A stretch of 64,000 bases of DNA from Micromonospora_J zhanjiangensis (lineage in GTDB: Bacteria; Actinomycetota; Actinomycetes; Mycobacteriales; Micromonosporaceae). The position numbers and the translations under genes were made by a program. Position 1 is the stretch's first letter; each line of letters starts with the position of its first letter. This document shows, piece after piece, positions 24,011 to 32,878 of this stretch. Below the pieces are notes generated by a model that worked only from the letters and a program-made list of their open reading frames with translations, ran no database searches and was not told the DNA's origin. Location of the stretch: NCBI RefSeq assembly GCF_042650605.1, contig NZ_JBHSBN010000024.1:30936-94935 (forward strand), in the 5' to 3' direction.

Positions 24011-25159
24011 ATGGCCACCTGCAGCAGCGGCGACGCGGTGTGGTACTTCGGCGGGTTCGGCGGCCTCGCCAAGCTACTCGACCAGGGAATCGACGGAATT
24101 CTGAGTGACATCGCCAACGCCATCATCAAGGCGGCCGTCAGCCTCTTCGCCGACATCGCCAGCAAGATTCCCACGCTCGGGGACTCGGACACCAACCACG
24201 CGATCGGTGCGCAGATCAACTGGTTGGTCGTCTTCCTCGCGGTCGCCTCGTTGCTCTTCGCGGCCGCCCGGATGGCGCTGGAACGGCGTGGCCAGGCCGG
24301 CATCACCGCGCTCAAGGGCATCCTGCGGATGGTCCTGGTGGCCGGTGCCGCGACCTATGTCCTGCAGCGGCTCACCAGCCTGTCGGACAGCTACACCGAC
24401 CACCTCTACCAGGCCGGGGTCAAGGAGCAGCTCAAGGCGATCGCCGGCTGCGGCACGGACGCCCTGACGGCCTTCCTGCTGATCATCATCGGCATCCTGC
24501 TGATCTTCGCCGGCATCATCCACATCATCCTGCTCTACATCCGGCTCGGCGTGATGGTGATCCTCTCCGGCACGCTGCCGCTGGCCGCCTCGGCCTCCAT
24601 GACGGACTGGGGCTCGTCCTGGTGGCGCAAGCACCTCGCCTGGATGGTCGCCTGGCTGGTCTTCAAGCCGGCGACCGGCCTGGTGTTGTACGCCGGTGCC
24701 GTCATGATCAACTCCACCGGCGCCACCGCCGCCCAGCAGAAGATCGCCGGGTGCGGCGTGCTGCTGCTCTCCGCCGTCGCGCTACCGGCCCTGCTGCGGC
24801 TCATCGTCCCCGCGACCGCCGCGCTCGGCTCCTCGGACGGCGCCATGGGCGCGTCCGGGGCGGCCCTCGGCGGCGCGGCGGCGGCCACCGGCGCCGTCGC
24901 CGCCCCGGCCTACCGCAAGGCGACGCAGAGCGTGCGTTCCGGGCCGAGCGGCGCGGGTGGCGGCGGCCGTGGTGGCGGCGGTGGTGGCGGTGGTGGCGGG
25001 CACCGGTCCGCCGGCCGGGCCGCCGCCGGCCTGGGCGCCTGGGCGACCGGGAAGGCCGTCAAGGGCGCGGCGCGGGCGACCTCCGGCGCGGCCAAGACGA
25101 TGGGCAACGTGGCGTCCAGCGCGGCGCCCGGCATCCACGACGACAACAGTCAGCACTGA
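24011..25159 (+). CDS. VirB6/TrbL-like polytopic membrane protein
   Basis: A 382-residue protein with about six hydrophobic segments between residues 70 and 275 (for example NWLVVFLAVASLLFAAARM and ALTAFLLIIIGILLIFAGII) and a soluble C-terminal tail. The tail is rich in Ala/Gly with a run of glycines near residues 315-335. This topology is that of VirB6/TrbL inner-membrane channel proteins. It is encoded between the VirB8-like candidate and the VirB3/VirB4-N gene, the usual neighbourhood for such a channel. Confidence 0.8.
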   Translation: MATCSSGDAVWYFGGFGGLAKLLDQGIDGILSDIANAIIKAAVSLFADIASKIPTLGDSDTNHAIGAQINWLVVFLAVASLLFAAARMALERRGQAGITALKGILRMVLVAGAATYVLQRLTSLSDSYTDHLYQAGVKEQLKAIAGCGTDALTAFLLIIIGILLIFAGIIHIILLYIRLGVMVILSGTLPLAASASMTDWGSSWWRKHLAWMVAWLVFKPATGLVLYAGAVMINSTGATAAQQKIAGCGVLLLSAVALPALLRLIVPATAALGSSDGAMGASGAALGGAAAATGAVAAPAYRKATQSVRSGPSGAGGGGRGGGGGGGGGGHRSAGRAAAGLGAWATGKAVKGAARATSGAAKTMGNVASSAAPGIHDDNSQH

Positions 25160-25258
25160 CCGCGACCTCCCGGCACGGTTCACCGGCGGCGCCCGCCGGG
25201 ACTCAGGTCGACGAAGGGTTCAACGTAGGCAGCACGCCGCGGAAAGGACGGGAACGGA

Positions 25259-26752
25259 ATGACCACGGAAGCGATCAAGGTCCGGACGTACGGCAACTGG
25301 CGCCGGCCCCGCAAGGCGGGACTGGGCTCCTTCGGCCTGATCGGTACGGTCGGCATCTTCGGCGGACTCGTCGTGGTCCTGCTCGCCTCGCTGGTGTCGT
25401 TGCAGGCCGCCCTGGTGGTCGCCGCACCGATCCTGGTGCTGGTGGGGCCGCTGGCGATCCGTACCCAGGACGGCCGGAACGTCTACAACGTGCTGGCCCT
25501 GCGGATCGGCTGGTCCCGGCGCCGGGCCAACCGGCAGCACCTGTACGTCTCCGGCCCGCTCTCGGCGCGGCCCGGCGGTCACTTCCGGCCACCCGGCCTG
25601 CTGTCCCGGGTCCGCATGCTGGAGGGCCGGGACCCGTACGACCGGCCGTTCGGGGTGCTGCACCACCGGCACCGCAACCTGTACACGGTGGTGCTCGGCT
25701 GCGAACCGGACGGCGGTTCCCTGGTCGACCCCGACCAGGTGGACATCTGGGTGGCGATGTGGGGCGACTGGCTGGCCCGGCTCTCCCACGAACCGGGACT
25801 GCGGGGTGCCTCGGTGGTGGTCGAGACCGCGCCGGACCCGGGCACCCGGCTCGCCACCGAGGTGCTCACCCGGATCAGTCCGGACGCCCCACCGGCCGCC
25901 CGGGCGGTGATGGAGGAGGTGGTCGAGACGTACCCCGCGGCGTCCTCGGAGATGAACACGTACGTCACGCTGACCTACGGCATGGCCGGCGGCGACCGGC
26001 GCGACCCGGCCGAGATCCTCACCGAGCTGGCGCTGCGGCTGCCCGGCCTGCTCGCCGGCCTGGTGGAGGCGGGCGGGGGAGCGGCGGAACCGCTGTCGGC
26101 CGAGCGGATCGCCGAGGTCGTCCGGGTGGCGTACGACCCGGACGTCGCGGCGGACGTGCTGGACATCCGGGCCCGGCACGGCGGCACCGGGCTGCGCTGG
26201 TCGGACGCCGGCCCGTCGGCCGCGGTGGAGACCGTCAACGCCTACCAGCACGACTCCGGCGTCTCCCGCAGCTGGCTGCTCACCCTGGCGCCGCGTGGCA
26301 CGGTCCGCTCCAGCGTGCTGCGCAGCCTGCTCGAACCGTCGCCCGCCATCCGGCGCAAGCGGGTGGCGTTGCTCTACCGTCCGATCGACCCGGCGACCTC
26401 GGCCCGGATGGTCGAGGCGGACCGACGGGCCGCACAGTTCATGGCCACCTCGACGCGGGGCATGGTGCGGGCCCGCGCCGCGTCCGAGGTGCAGGCGGCC
26501 GAGCAGACCGCCTCGGAGGAGGCGTCCGGTGCCGGCCTGGTGGAGTTCTCGATGGTGGTGACCGTCACCGTGGACTCCGTCGCCGAGATCGCCGACGCCA
26601 ACGTCACCGTGCGTAACCTGTTGGGCTCCGCCCGCCTGGGCATGCGCCCGGCCGACCGGATGCAGGCGGCGGCCTTCAGCTGCGGGCTGCCGGTCGGGAT
26701 CCTGCCCTGGGAACAGACGATGATCCCGCACGAACTGCAGGAGGCGTTGTGA
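25259..26752 (+). CDS. SCO6880-family protein (VirB3/VirB4 N-domain-like)
   Basis: A 497-residue protein of the family named after SCO6880 of Streptomyces. Two adjacent membrane helices near residues 22-65 (a PrgI/VirB3-like pair) are followed by a long soluble domain that resembles the N-terminal, non-ATPase part of VirB4. No P-loop is present. The GTG of the next gene, a VirB4-type ATPase, lies inside its stop (GTGA). VirB4 therefore appears to be split in two translationally coupled halves, with VirB3 fused to the first. ATG at 25259 follows GGAACGGA. Confidence 0.85.
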   Translation: MTTEAIKVRTYGNWRRPRKAGLGSFGLIGTVGIFGGLVVVLLASLVSLQAALVVAAPILVLVGPLAIRTQDGRNVYNVLALRIGWSRRRANRQHLYVSGPLSARPGGHFRPPGLLSRVRMLEGRDPYDRPFGVLHHRHRNLYTVVLGCEPDGGSLVDPDQVDIWVAMWGDWLARLSHEPGLRGASVVVETAPDPGTRLATEVLTRISPDAPPAARAVMEEVVETYPAASSEMNTYVTLTYGMAGGDRRDPAEILTELALRLPGLLAGLVEAGGGAAEPLSAERIAEVVRVAYDPDVAADVLDIRARHGGTGLRWSDAGPSAAVETVNAYQHDSGVSRSWLLTLAPRGTVRSSVLRSLLEPSPAIRRKRVALLYRPIDPATSARMVEADRRAAQFMATSTRGMVRARAASEVQAAEQTASEEASGAGLVEFSMVVTVTVDSVAEIADANVTVRNLLGSARLGMRPADRMQAAAFSCGLPVGILPWEQTMIPHELQEAL

Positions 26753-28587
26753 CCCGCCCGGACGCCCGGATCCGGGTGCTGGACCTCGGCGCGGACTGGC
26801 AGCCGGGAGCGTCCGGCGACGGCACCGCCCTCAGCGAGGTCGTCGTTGCACCGGTCGACCCGCGGGACCGGGCCGGTGACGGGGCGACGCCCCGAGCCCG
26901 GCGTAAGGCCCGTGAACAGCAGGATCGGTTCGAGGCGATCGAGGCGCGGCGGCGCGAGCGGCTGGCCCGGTCCAACCGGGAGGGCAGCGTCCCGCACCGG
27001 GGCTCGGCGGTGGTCGGCGGCGGCCGGGTCGGCAGCCTCGACCCACCCGCCCTCTGGCGGGCCACCACCGTGCAGGCGTGCGGGCTGTGGCCGTTCGCCT
27101 CGGGCTCCGGTTCACCGATGGTGGGCGTGCCGCTGGGCCAGCACCTGGCCACCGGCGCCACCGTCTGCGGCGACCCGCTCAACTGGTTCACCCGGGCCCG
27201 GTACATCTCCAACCCGTCGCTGTTCATGCTGGGCATGCCGGGTCTGGGCAAGTCGACGCTGATCAACCGGATGCTGATCGGCCTGAGCACCCAGGGCGTG
27301 GTGCCGCTGGTACTGGGCGACCTCAAGCCGGACTACGCGGACACCGTACGGGCGCTGGGTGGTCAGGTGATCTCGATCGCCCGGGGCATGGGCGGCCTGA
27401 ACATCCTGGATCCGGGCGCGATGGGCGCCGCGGCCGCCAAGCTCGGCGGCGAGGCCGGCCAAGTGCTGGCGGCCGAGACCCACGGCCGGGTGCTCAACAT
27501 GGTCGCGGCCCTGCTCACCATCGTGCGCGGCCAGGCCATCTCCGACCACGAACAGTCCGTCCTGTCGGCCGCCCTGCGGCACCTGCGGGAGCGGACCCCG
27601 CCGGGCTCCGCCCCGCAGCTGACCGACCTGCTGCGGGTCATCGAGGAGGGGCCGCCCCAGGTCCGGCAGATCACCCTCGACCGTGGACAGGACTCCCGGT
27701 ACCGGGACGCGGTGGACCCGCTGCACCGGTCGCTGCTCGGCATCCTCGACGGACCGCTCGGCGACACCTTCGCCGCCCGGACCGCCACCCACGTCGACCC
27801 GAACGCCACGGCCGTGTGTATCGACATCTCCCGGATCGGCGAGGCGGACGGCCAACTGACCGCCGCCGCGATGCTCGCGGCCTGGTCCGACGGCCTCGGT
27901 ACGGTGGCCGCGTCGCACGCCCTCGCGGACGCCGGCCTCGCGCCGCGCCGCTGGTTCTTCACCATCCTCGACGAGCTGTGGCGGCCGATGCGCGCCGCCT
28001 CGGGCATCGTCGACCGGATCGACGCGCTGACCCGGCTCAACCGGTCCCTCGGGCTGGCCGACGCGAAGATCACGCACACCCTGAAGGACGCCGAGGCGCT
28101 GGGCAGCGAGGCCGACAAGGCCAAGGCCCGCGGCTTCGTCGAACGGGCCGGCATGGTGGCCTGCGCCGGCTTGCCCCGGGCCGAGATGCAGGAACTCGGC
28201 AAGGTGGTGGGCCTGTCCCGGCGGGAGATCGACCTGGTCTCGTCCTGGTCCTCGCCGCCCGGGTGGGCGCAGAACGGCGAGCACGAGGAGCCGCCCGGCC
28301 GGGGCCGTTTCCTGATCAAGGTGGGTGGTCGACCCGGGATCCCGATCCGGGTGGCGATCACCGACACCGAGCGGATGCTGCACGACACGAACACCCGTTG
28401 GGTCGCCAACGGCCACGCCGAACGGGTGGCGGCGGAACGGGCCGCGCGGGACGCCGCGGTCGCAGCCGGTGACGGCCCGCCGCCGGCCGGGCCCGGCGAC
28501 CCGACCCGGTCCGCCGACGGCGGGGTCGAGACCGACCGGGCGCGGGCGGCGTTTCCGCCCGGTCCCGAAGGAGAGGGGTACGCGTGA
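26749..28587 (+). CDS. VirB4-type secretion ATPase
   Basis: A 612-residue cytoplasmic ATPase. Walker A is GMPGLGKSTL (about residues 162-171) and Walker B is WFFTILDELWRP (about 401-412). VirB4/TraC-like motor features include KPDYADTVRALGG after the P-loop and a conserved C-terminal stretch near FVERAGMVACAGLPRAEM. The N-terminal 100 residues are basic and probably touch the SCO6880-like partner. It is coupled by overlap to both neighbours (GTGA on each side). It should power assembly or substrate transfer of the type IV-like machine. Confidence 0.9.
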   Translation: MTRPDARIRVLDLGADWQPGASGDGTALSEVVVAPVDPRDRAGDGATPRARRKAREQQDRFEAIEARRRERLARSNREGSVPHRGSAVVGGGRVGSLDPPALWRATTVQACGLWPFASGSGSPMVGVPLGQHLATGATVCGDPLNWFTRARYISNPSLFMLGMPGLGKSTLINRMLIGLSTQGVVPLVLGDLKPDYADTVRALGGQVISIARGMGGLNILDPGAMGAAAAKLGGEAGQVLAAETHGRVLNMVAALLTIVRGQAISDHEQSVLSAALRHLRERTPPGSAPQLTDLLRVIEEGPPQVRQITLDRGQDSRYRDAVDPLHRSLLGILDGPLGDTFAARTATHVDPNATAVCIDISRIGEADGQLTAAAMLAAWSDGLGTVAASHALADAGLAPRRWFFTILDELWRPMRAASGIVDRIDALTRLNRSLGLADAKITHTLKDAEALGSEADKAKARGFVERAGMVACAGLPRAEMQELGKVVGLSRREIDLVSSWSSPPGWAQNGEHEEPPGRGRFLIKVGGRPGIPIRVAITDTERMLHDTNTRWVANGHAERVAAERAARDAAVAAGDGPPPAGPGDPTRSADGGVETDRARAAFPPGPEGEGYA

Positions 28588-30413
28588 GAGGCACCGGACC
28601 CGGCCGGGTCGCGGCCGGTGGCGAGGTCTGGCCCTGGCTGATTCCCGGCTTCGGGTTGCTGAACCTCGTGGTCTTCGGGGTCGCCTGGCTCGGTGGCACG
28701 GTCGGCGCCGCGATCACCGGCAACGGCTGGCACCCGCCGCCGTTCACCCTGGGCAGTTACGTCAAGATCCTCACCGGTGCCACCACCGAGTTGTGGCCGG
28801 GCGCCGCGCCGTACGCGGTGTACGGCGGGATCCTGTTGGTCCTCGCCCTCGCGGTGGCGCTGCTGGTGGTGGCCGGACGGGCGCTGCACCGGGCACTGAG
28901 CCGCCGGACCGGGGGCTTGGCCCACCGGCGTGACCTGCGGTCCATGACGCCCGACGGGATCGCGGCCCGGGCCCGGGAACTGCGCCCCTCGCTCACCGGC
29001 ATCCGGCAGCTGCACCCCGACGACACCGGCAACCTGCTCGGCGACCTCGACCCGTCCGGGCCGGAGCTGCGGTCCTCCTTCGAGGACGTGGAACTGGACC
29101 TGATGGCGCCGCGGGCCGGCAAGTCCACCGGCATCGCCATTCCCCGGCTGCTGCGCGCCCGCGGCCCGGTCCTGCTGACCTCGAACAAGTCGGACGTGTT
29201 CACCGTGACCCGCCGGGAGCGGATGAAGATGGGCCGGGTCTGGACGTTCGACCCGCAGGGCATCGCGCACACCCCGCGGGAGATGTGGTGGGACATGCTC
29301 TCCGGCTGCGACACCATCGAGGGGGCCCGCCGGCTGGCCGGTCACTTCGTCAGCTCGGTCAACGACGACTCGTCCAAGAAGGATTTCTGGATCGCGGCCG
29401 CGCAGAACACCCTCACCGCCCTGTTCCTCGCCGCCGCGCGCAGCGGAGCCGGGGTGCCCGAGCTGCTCGGCTGGCTCGCCGACCCGGCCGACCGGACCCC
29501 GATCGATGTGCTCCGCGAGGTGAACATGCCGGCCATGGCCGAGCAGTTGCAGGGCACCATCCGCGGGGCGGTGGAGACCCGGGACGGGATCTACGAGACC
29601 GCCCGCCAGTGTGTGGCCTGCCTGCTCGACCCGGAGACGGTGGCCTGGGTCAGCCCCGACCCGTACCTGCCGGAGTTCGTCCCGGACCAGCACGTGCTCG
29701 GCCGGGACACGCTCTACCTGCTCTCCAAGGACGGCGGTGGCTCGGCGGCGGGCGTCATCGCGGGGCTCGCCGATGCGACCATGCGGGCGGGCGTGATGGC
29801 GGCCGAGCGGATGGGCGGCCGGTTGGACCCACCGATGACGGCCGTGCTGGACGAGGCGGCGAACGTCTGCCGCATCAGCGACCTGCCCGACCTGTACAGC
29901 CACCTGGGCTCGCGGGGCATCAACGTGGTGACCCTGCTGCAGAGCTACCGGCAGGGCGCCCGGGTGTGGGGCGAGGCCGGGATGGACGCGCTGTGGAGCG
30001 CGGCCACCATCAAGCTGCTCGGCGCCGGGCTGGACGACGCCGACTTCGTCGACAAGGTCGCCCGTCTGGTGGGCCAGCACGACGTCCGCACGCCCACCAT
30101 CTCGCACAGCCGGGACGGCTCGTCCCGGTCGGTGTCGTACCGGCAGGAGCAGGTGCTGCCGGCCGACCGGATCCGGGCCCTGCCCAAGGGCACCGCGCTG
30201 CTGCTGGCAACCGGGATCCGGCCCGCGCTGATCCGGCTGCGCCCCTGGTACCAGGAGCCGAACGCGGCGCGCATCTCGAAGGCCGCGAAGGCCGAGGTGG
30301 CAGCCATCACCGAGCGGGCCGCCGCGAGCTGGGCCCGCCGGGCGCGGTACCGCCGGGCGCCGGTCGGTGTGGCCGAACAGCCCTCCGCGGCGGACGGTAT
30401 GTGGGCCGGCTGA
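28584..30413 (+). CDS. VirD4/TraG-type coupling ATPase
   Basis: A 609-residue membrane ATPase. Two N-terminal membrane spans (about residues 14-40 and 70-95) are followed by the motor domain with Walker A APRAGKST (about 174-181) and Walker B MTAVLDEAANVC (about 414-425). Coupling proteins of this family bring DNA or protein substrates to a type IV secretion channel. No relaxase is encoded nearby, so the substrate may be protein or a DNA handled elsewhere. It is the last gene of the operon and is followed by a hairpin. Confidence 0.92.
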   Translation: MRGTGPGRVAAGGEVWPWLIPGFGLLNLVVFGVAWLGGTVGAAITGNGWHPPPFTLGSYVKILTGATTELWPGAAPYAVYGGILLVLALAVALLVVAGRALHRALSRRTGGLAHRRDLRSMTPDGIAARARELRPSLTGIRQLHPDDTGNLLGDLDPSGPELRSSFEDVELDLMAPRAGKSTGIAIPRLLRARGPVLLTSNKSDVFTVTRRERMKMGRVWTFDPQGIAHTPREMWWDMLSGCDTIEGARRLAGHFVSSVNDDSSKKDFWIAAAQNTLTALFLAAARSGAGVPELLGWLADPADRTPIDVLREVNMPAMAEQLQGTIRGAVETRDGIYETARQCVACLLDPETVAWVSPDPYLPEFVPDQHVLGRDTLYLLSKDGGGSAAGVIAGLADATMRAGVMAAERMGGRLDPPMTAVLDEAANVCRISDLPDLYSHLGSRGINVVTLLQSYRQGARVWGEAGMDALWSAATIKLLGAGLDDADFVDKVARLVGQHDVRTPTISHSRDGSSRSVSYRQEQVLPADRIRALPKGTALLLATGIRPALIRLRPWYQEPNAARISKAAKAEVAAITERAAASWARRARYRRAPVGVAEQPSAADGMWAG

Positions 30414-30464
30414 CCCGCCGAGCGCGGTTCGGTGCGACGGAGCCGTCCCGCCGGACCAACCGCG

Positions 30465-30488
30465 GGCCGGGCGGATTTCCGCCCGGCC
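30465..30488. terminator. hairpin between convergent coupling-ATPase and hydrolase genes
   Basis: A perfect 10-base stem, GGCCGGGCGG (30465-30474) with CCGCCCGGCC (30479-30488), and a 4-base loop. It lies in the 88-base gap between the convergent genes and can serve both. Confidence 0.75.
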
Positions 30489-30501
30489 GGAACTCCGCCG
30501 G

Positions 30502-31917
30502 TCAGCAGCTCAGCTTCTCGCCCGGTTCGACGCCCAGGGCGGCGGTGAACCGCTGGTAGGAACTGATCCGGCTCTGCACCTGGCCGGCGTTGCCGCCGTT
30601 GCACTCCCGGGCACCGTTGATGCTGCGGATCGTCTCGCCGAAACCGGCGCCACCGGTGATCGCCGCGTGTGCGGTCATCGAGCCCGCGCCACTGCGCGTC
30701 ATCCAGAACCACAACGCGGTCCGCCAGGCCACCGTGGGGTCGTTCTTCACCTGGTCCGGGTTGCCGAGCAGGTCGACCCCGAGCGCGTCACCGGCGGCCT
30801 TGTAGTTGGTGTTCCAGCTGAGCTGGATCGGGCCGCGCCCGTGGTACGCGGTCTTGCCGGCCGGACAGCCGTACGGTTGGCCGGCGTCGCAGTAGTCGCC
30901 CCACACCGACTGGTTGATCTCCTCGACGTAGACCAGGCCGCCGGACTCGTGGTCGATGTTGGCCAGGAAGGCCGCCAACTCCTGCCCCTTCACGGTCGCG
31001 TCGCCGGTGCCGGCGAACGCGGGGAAGGTGGCCATCGCCGCGACCAGCCCGTCGTAGGTGTAGAACGGGTTGCGGGACGGGAACATCGCGTCGAACCGTG
31101 CCTCGGTCAACCCGGAGCCGGGCGGTACGACCTGCTTCTTGCCGACCACCGGCGGTGTCCCGTCGCTGACCGTGGGGGAGGCGCCGGGTGAGGGGGCGTC
31201 GGTCAGGTATTTCTTGAACCGCGACCGGACCTGGACCGGGTAGCTCTGCGGGTCGACGAGCTGGCCGCCACCGGATTTCGTGACGGCGTCCAGGCCCGCG
31301 CGGTATGCGAACAGCGTCAGGGTGAGCAGGTCACCGGTGAGCTTCTTCTCATCGAGCAGCTTCTTGAGGTCCTTGGCCAACGCGCAGAGGTAGCGCGCCT
31401 GGGCGTGGATCGAGTCGGCGATGTCCAGCGCCGACGTCCTGCCGTTGTTGTCGTCGTCCTTGCCGTACTTCGTGAAGACGTCGGGCGGCAGTTGGGAGAT
31501 GCCCTGTTCCCCGTTCGGTCCGACCTTGTCCGGCGTGAAGCCCGACTCGACCTCGATCTGCGCGGCCAGGATCGCCGGGCTGATCAGATCGCACTCCTTC
31601 GCGGCCGCCTTGATCGGCTCCGCGACGTCCGAGCGGGGCAACCTGTCCTCGGCGAAGGTGCCCTTGCCGTCACCGGTCATCGCGGTGATCATGTCACTCG
31701 TCGCCCCGGACCCGGCCTGGTTCCCCGCTCCACCGGGGGACGAGGCACCGCCCAGCACCGCGATGATGGCGATGATGACCACCAGCGCGACGACGGCGAG
31801 GGCGATCAGCGGGCCGAAGCCGATCAGGCCGACCAGGGCCAGCATGATGTTCGTCGCGTTCGGCTTCAGCGCCGACTGTCCCGCGTGCTTGGCGGCCAGC
31901 AGCTTGTTCACCCGCAT
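30502..31917 (-). CDS. membrane-anchored transglycosylase / GH19-like peptidoglycan hydrolase
   Basis: A 471-residue protein. A membrane anchor lies near residues 25-55 (ALVGLIGFGPLIALAVVALV). A transglycosylase-like domain follows (about 100-225) with SPAILAAQIEVESGFT and GEQGISQLPPDVFTKYG, carrying the catalytic-type Glu. The C-terminal domain (about 290-465) is GH19 chitinase/lysozyme-like: FLANIDHESGG, YHGRGPIQLSWNTNY and AWRTALWFWM. Together these would cut both glycan bonds of the wall, as VirB1-type hydrolases do for secretion systems. ATG 31917 is preceded by GTGAGGA and by its own TGAACC-type promoter. Confidence 0.9.
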   Translation of the reverse strand: MRVNKLLAAKHAGQSALKPNATNIMLALVGLIGFGPLIALAVVALVVIIAIIAVLGGASSPGGAGNQAGSGATSDMITAMTGDGKGTFAEDRLPRSDVAEPIKAAAKECDLISPAILAAQIEVESGFTPDKVGPNGEQGISQLPPDVFTKYGKDDDNNGRTSALDIADSIHAQARYLCALAKDLKKLLDEKKLTGDLLTLTLFAYRAGLDAVTKSGGGQLVDPQSYPVQVRSRFKKYLTDAPSPGASPTVSDGTPPVVGKKQVVPPGSGLTEARFDAMFPSRNPFYTYDGLVAAMATFPAFAGTGDATVKGQELAAFLANIDHESGGLVYVEEINQSVWGDYCDAGQPYGCPAGKTAYHGRGPIQLSWNTNYKAAGDALGVDLLGNPDQVKNDPTVAWRTALWFWMTRSGAGSMTAHAAITGGAGFGETIRSINGARECNGGNAGQVQSRISSYQRFTAALGVEPGEKLSC

Positions 31918-31967
31918 CCGTTCCTCACCTTCGTCGTCCGGGGCGGTTCTCGGTGACCGGAACCACG

Positions 31968-31993
31968 GACGGACCGAACGGGTCCTCGGTTCA
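31968..31993 (-). promoter_or_regulatory. ECF-type promoter motif TGAACC-N16-CGTC
   Basis: Reverse strand: TGAACC at 31993-31988 and CGTC at 31971-31968, exactly 16 bases apart, 50 bases before the ATG of the transglycosylase/GH19 gene. A second copy on the forward strand begins 21 bases away, making a divergent promoter pair. Confidence 0.7.
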
Positions 31994-32013
31994 CCGATCC
32001 GCGACCGGTTCGG

Positions 32014-32039
32014 TGAACCGGCGTGGTGCGCACGTCGTT
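32014..32039 (+). promoter_or_regulatory. ECF-type promoter motif TGAACC-N16-CGTT
   Basis: TGAACC at 32014-32019 and CGTT at 32036-32039, 16 bases apart, directed at the DUF6668-like gene that starts 83 bases downstream. It is back to back with the motif serving the transglycosylase/GH19 gene. Confidence 0.65.
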
Positions 32040-32122
32040 CTAGTGCCGACCAGCCGTACCGGCCGGCGCTCCGACGTGGGCCGGCCCGGCGCGGCACCGG
32101 AAGGTGGAGGAGGTGGGCCCGG

Positions 32123-32794
32123 GTGAGCGTCCCCGCGGCGCCGAGGCGGCAGGACCCGACGGCGGCGAACCCCGGCCCGCCCGGCGGGGTCGAGGCCGCC
32201 GGGCGGATGGATACCCGGCAGGAACACCCCGGCCGGGTGCTGACGGCGGACCGGGTGGCCGACGGCCTTCGGTCGGACGGTGTGCCGCCGGGCGGCGCGC
32301 GGTTCGACGAGGCCGCGCTGGCCCGACCCGCACCCGGGCGGTGGCGGCCGGCGGGGAAGCTGTCCGACAGCGGCGTCTGCTGGGTCGCGGCGCACGGCGG
32401 TGCCGGCGCGACGTCGCTGACCATGGTCCTGGGCGGCGTCGACGCCGGCTGCCGGTGGCCCGATCCGACCACCGGCGAGCCGGCCCGGGTGCTGCTGGTG
32501 GCCCGCACCCACGCCGCCGGGATGCGGGCCGCGTCGCGGGCGCTGAACGCCATGCGGGAGGGCCGGCACCCGCCCGGGATGCGGCTGCTGGCGCTGGTGC
32601 TGGTCGCCGACGCGCCGGGCCGCCTCCCGATCGCCCTCTACAGCCGGGTACGGGTGCTGCGCTCGGTCGCGCCGGTCTGCCGCGTGCCGTGGATCCCGGA
32701 GTGGCGTGCGGGCCGGCGGCCGAGGTCGATCCCCCGCCAACTCGTCCGACTCGGTCAACTCGTCGGCGCGTACCCGGACGGGGAACTCGGCTGA
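32123..32794 (+). CDS. DUF6668-like P-loop protein
   Basis: A 223-residue protein. GTG 32123 follows an extended GGAGGAGGT site; the many ATG codons further upstream in the same frame lie antisense to another gene. After a poorly conserved N-terminal 80 residues, WVAAHGGAGATSLTMVLGG looks like a deviant ParA/MinD-type P-loop, and LVARTHAAGMRAASRAL follows. Proteins of this kind accompany SCO6880-type secretion genes in Streptomyces and were named DUF6668; I recall this and cannot verify it here. A nucleotide-dependent positioning role is possible. Confidence 0.7.
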   Translation: MSVPAAPRRQDPTAANPGPPGGVEAAGRMDTRQEHPGRVLTADRVADGLRSDGVPPGGARFDEAALARPAPGRWRPAGKLSDSGVCWVAAHGGAGATSLTMVLGGVDAGCRWPDPTTGEPARVLLVARTHAAGMRAASRALNAMREGRHPPGMRLLALVLVADAPGRLPIALYSRVRVLRSVAPVCRVPWIPEWRAGRRPRSIPRQLVRLGQLVGAYPDGELG

Positions 32795-32810
32795 TCCGGC
32801 CGGTGAACGG

Positions 32811-32836
32811 TGAACCGCCGGTGCCGGCTGGCCGTT
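32811..32836 (+). promoter_or_regulatory. ECF-type promoter motif TGAACC-N16-CGTT
   Basis: TGAACC at 32811-32816 and CGTT at 32833-32836, 16 bases apart and 42 bases before the ATG at 32879. It lies right after the stop of the DUF6668-like gene, so the downstream gene can be transcribed alone. Confidence 0.65.
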
Positions 32837-32878
32837 CCGGGGGCGTCGTCGAATTCACCCCCATCGAAGGAGTGAGCC

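Noticed and set aside
30502..32553. A longer 683-residue version of the transglycosylase/GH19 protein
   Set aside because: The extra N-terminal part is antisense to the DUF6668-like gene and would cross the divergent promoters; the ATG at 31917 has a ribosome-binding site and a membrane anchor right after it.
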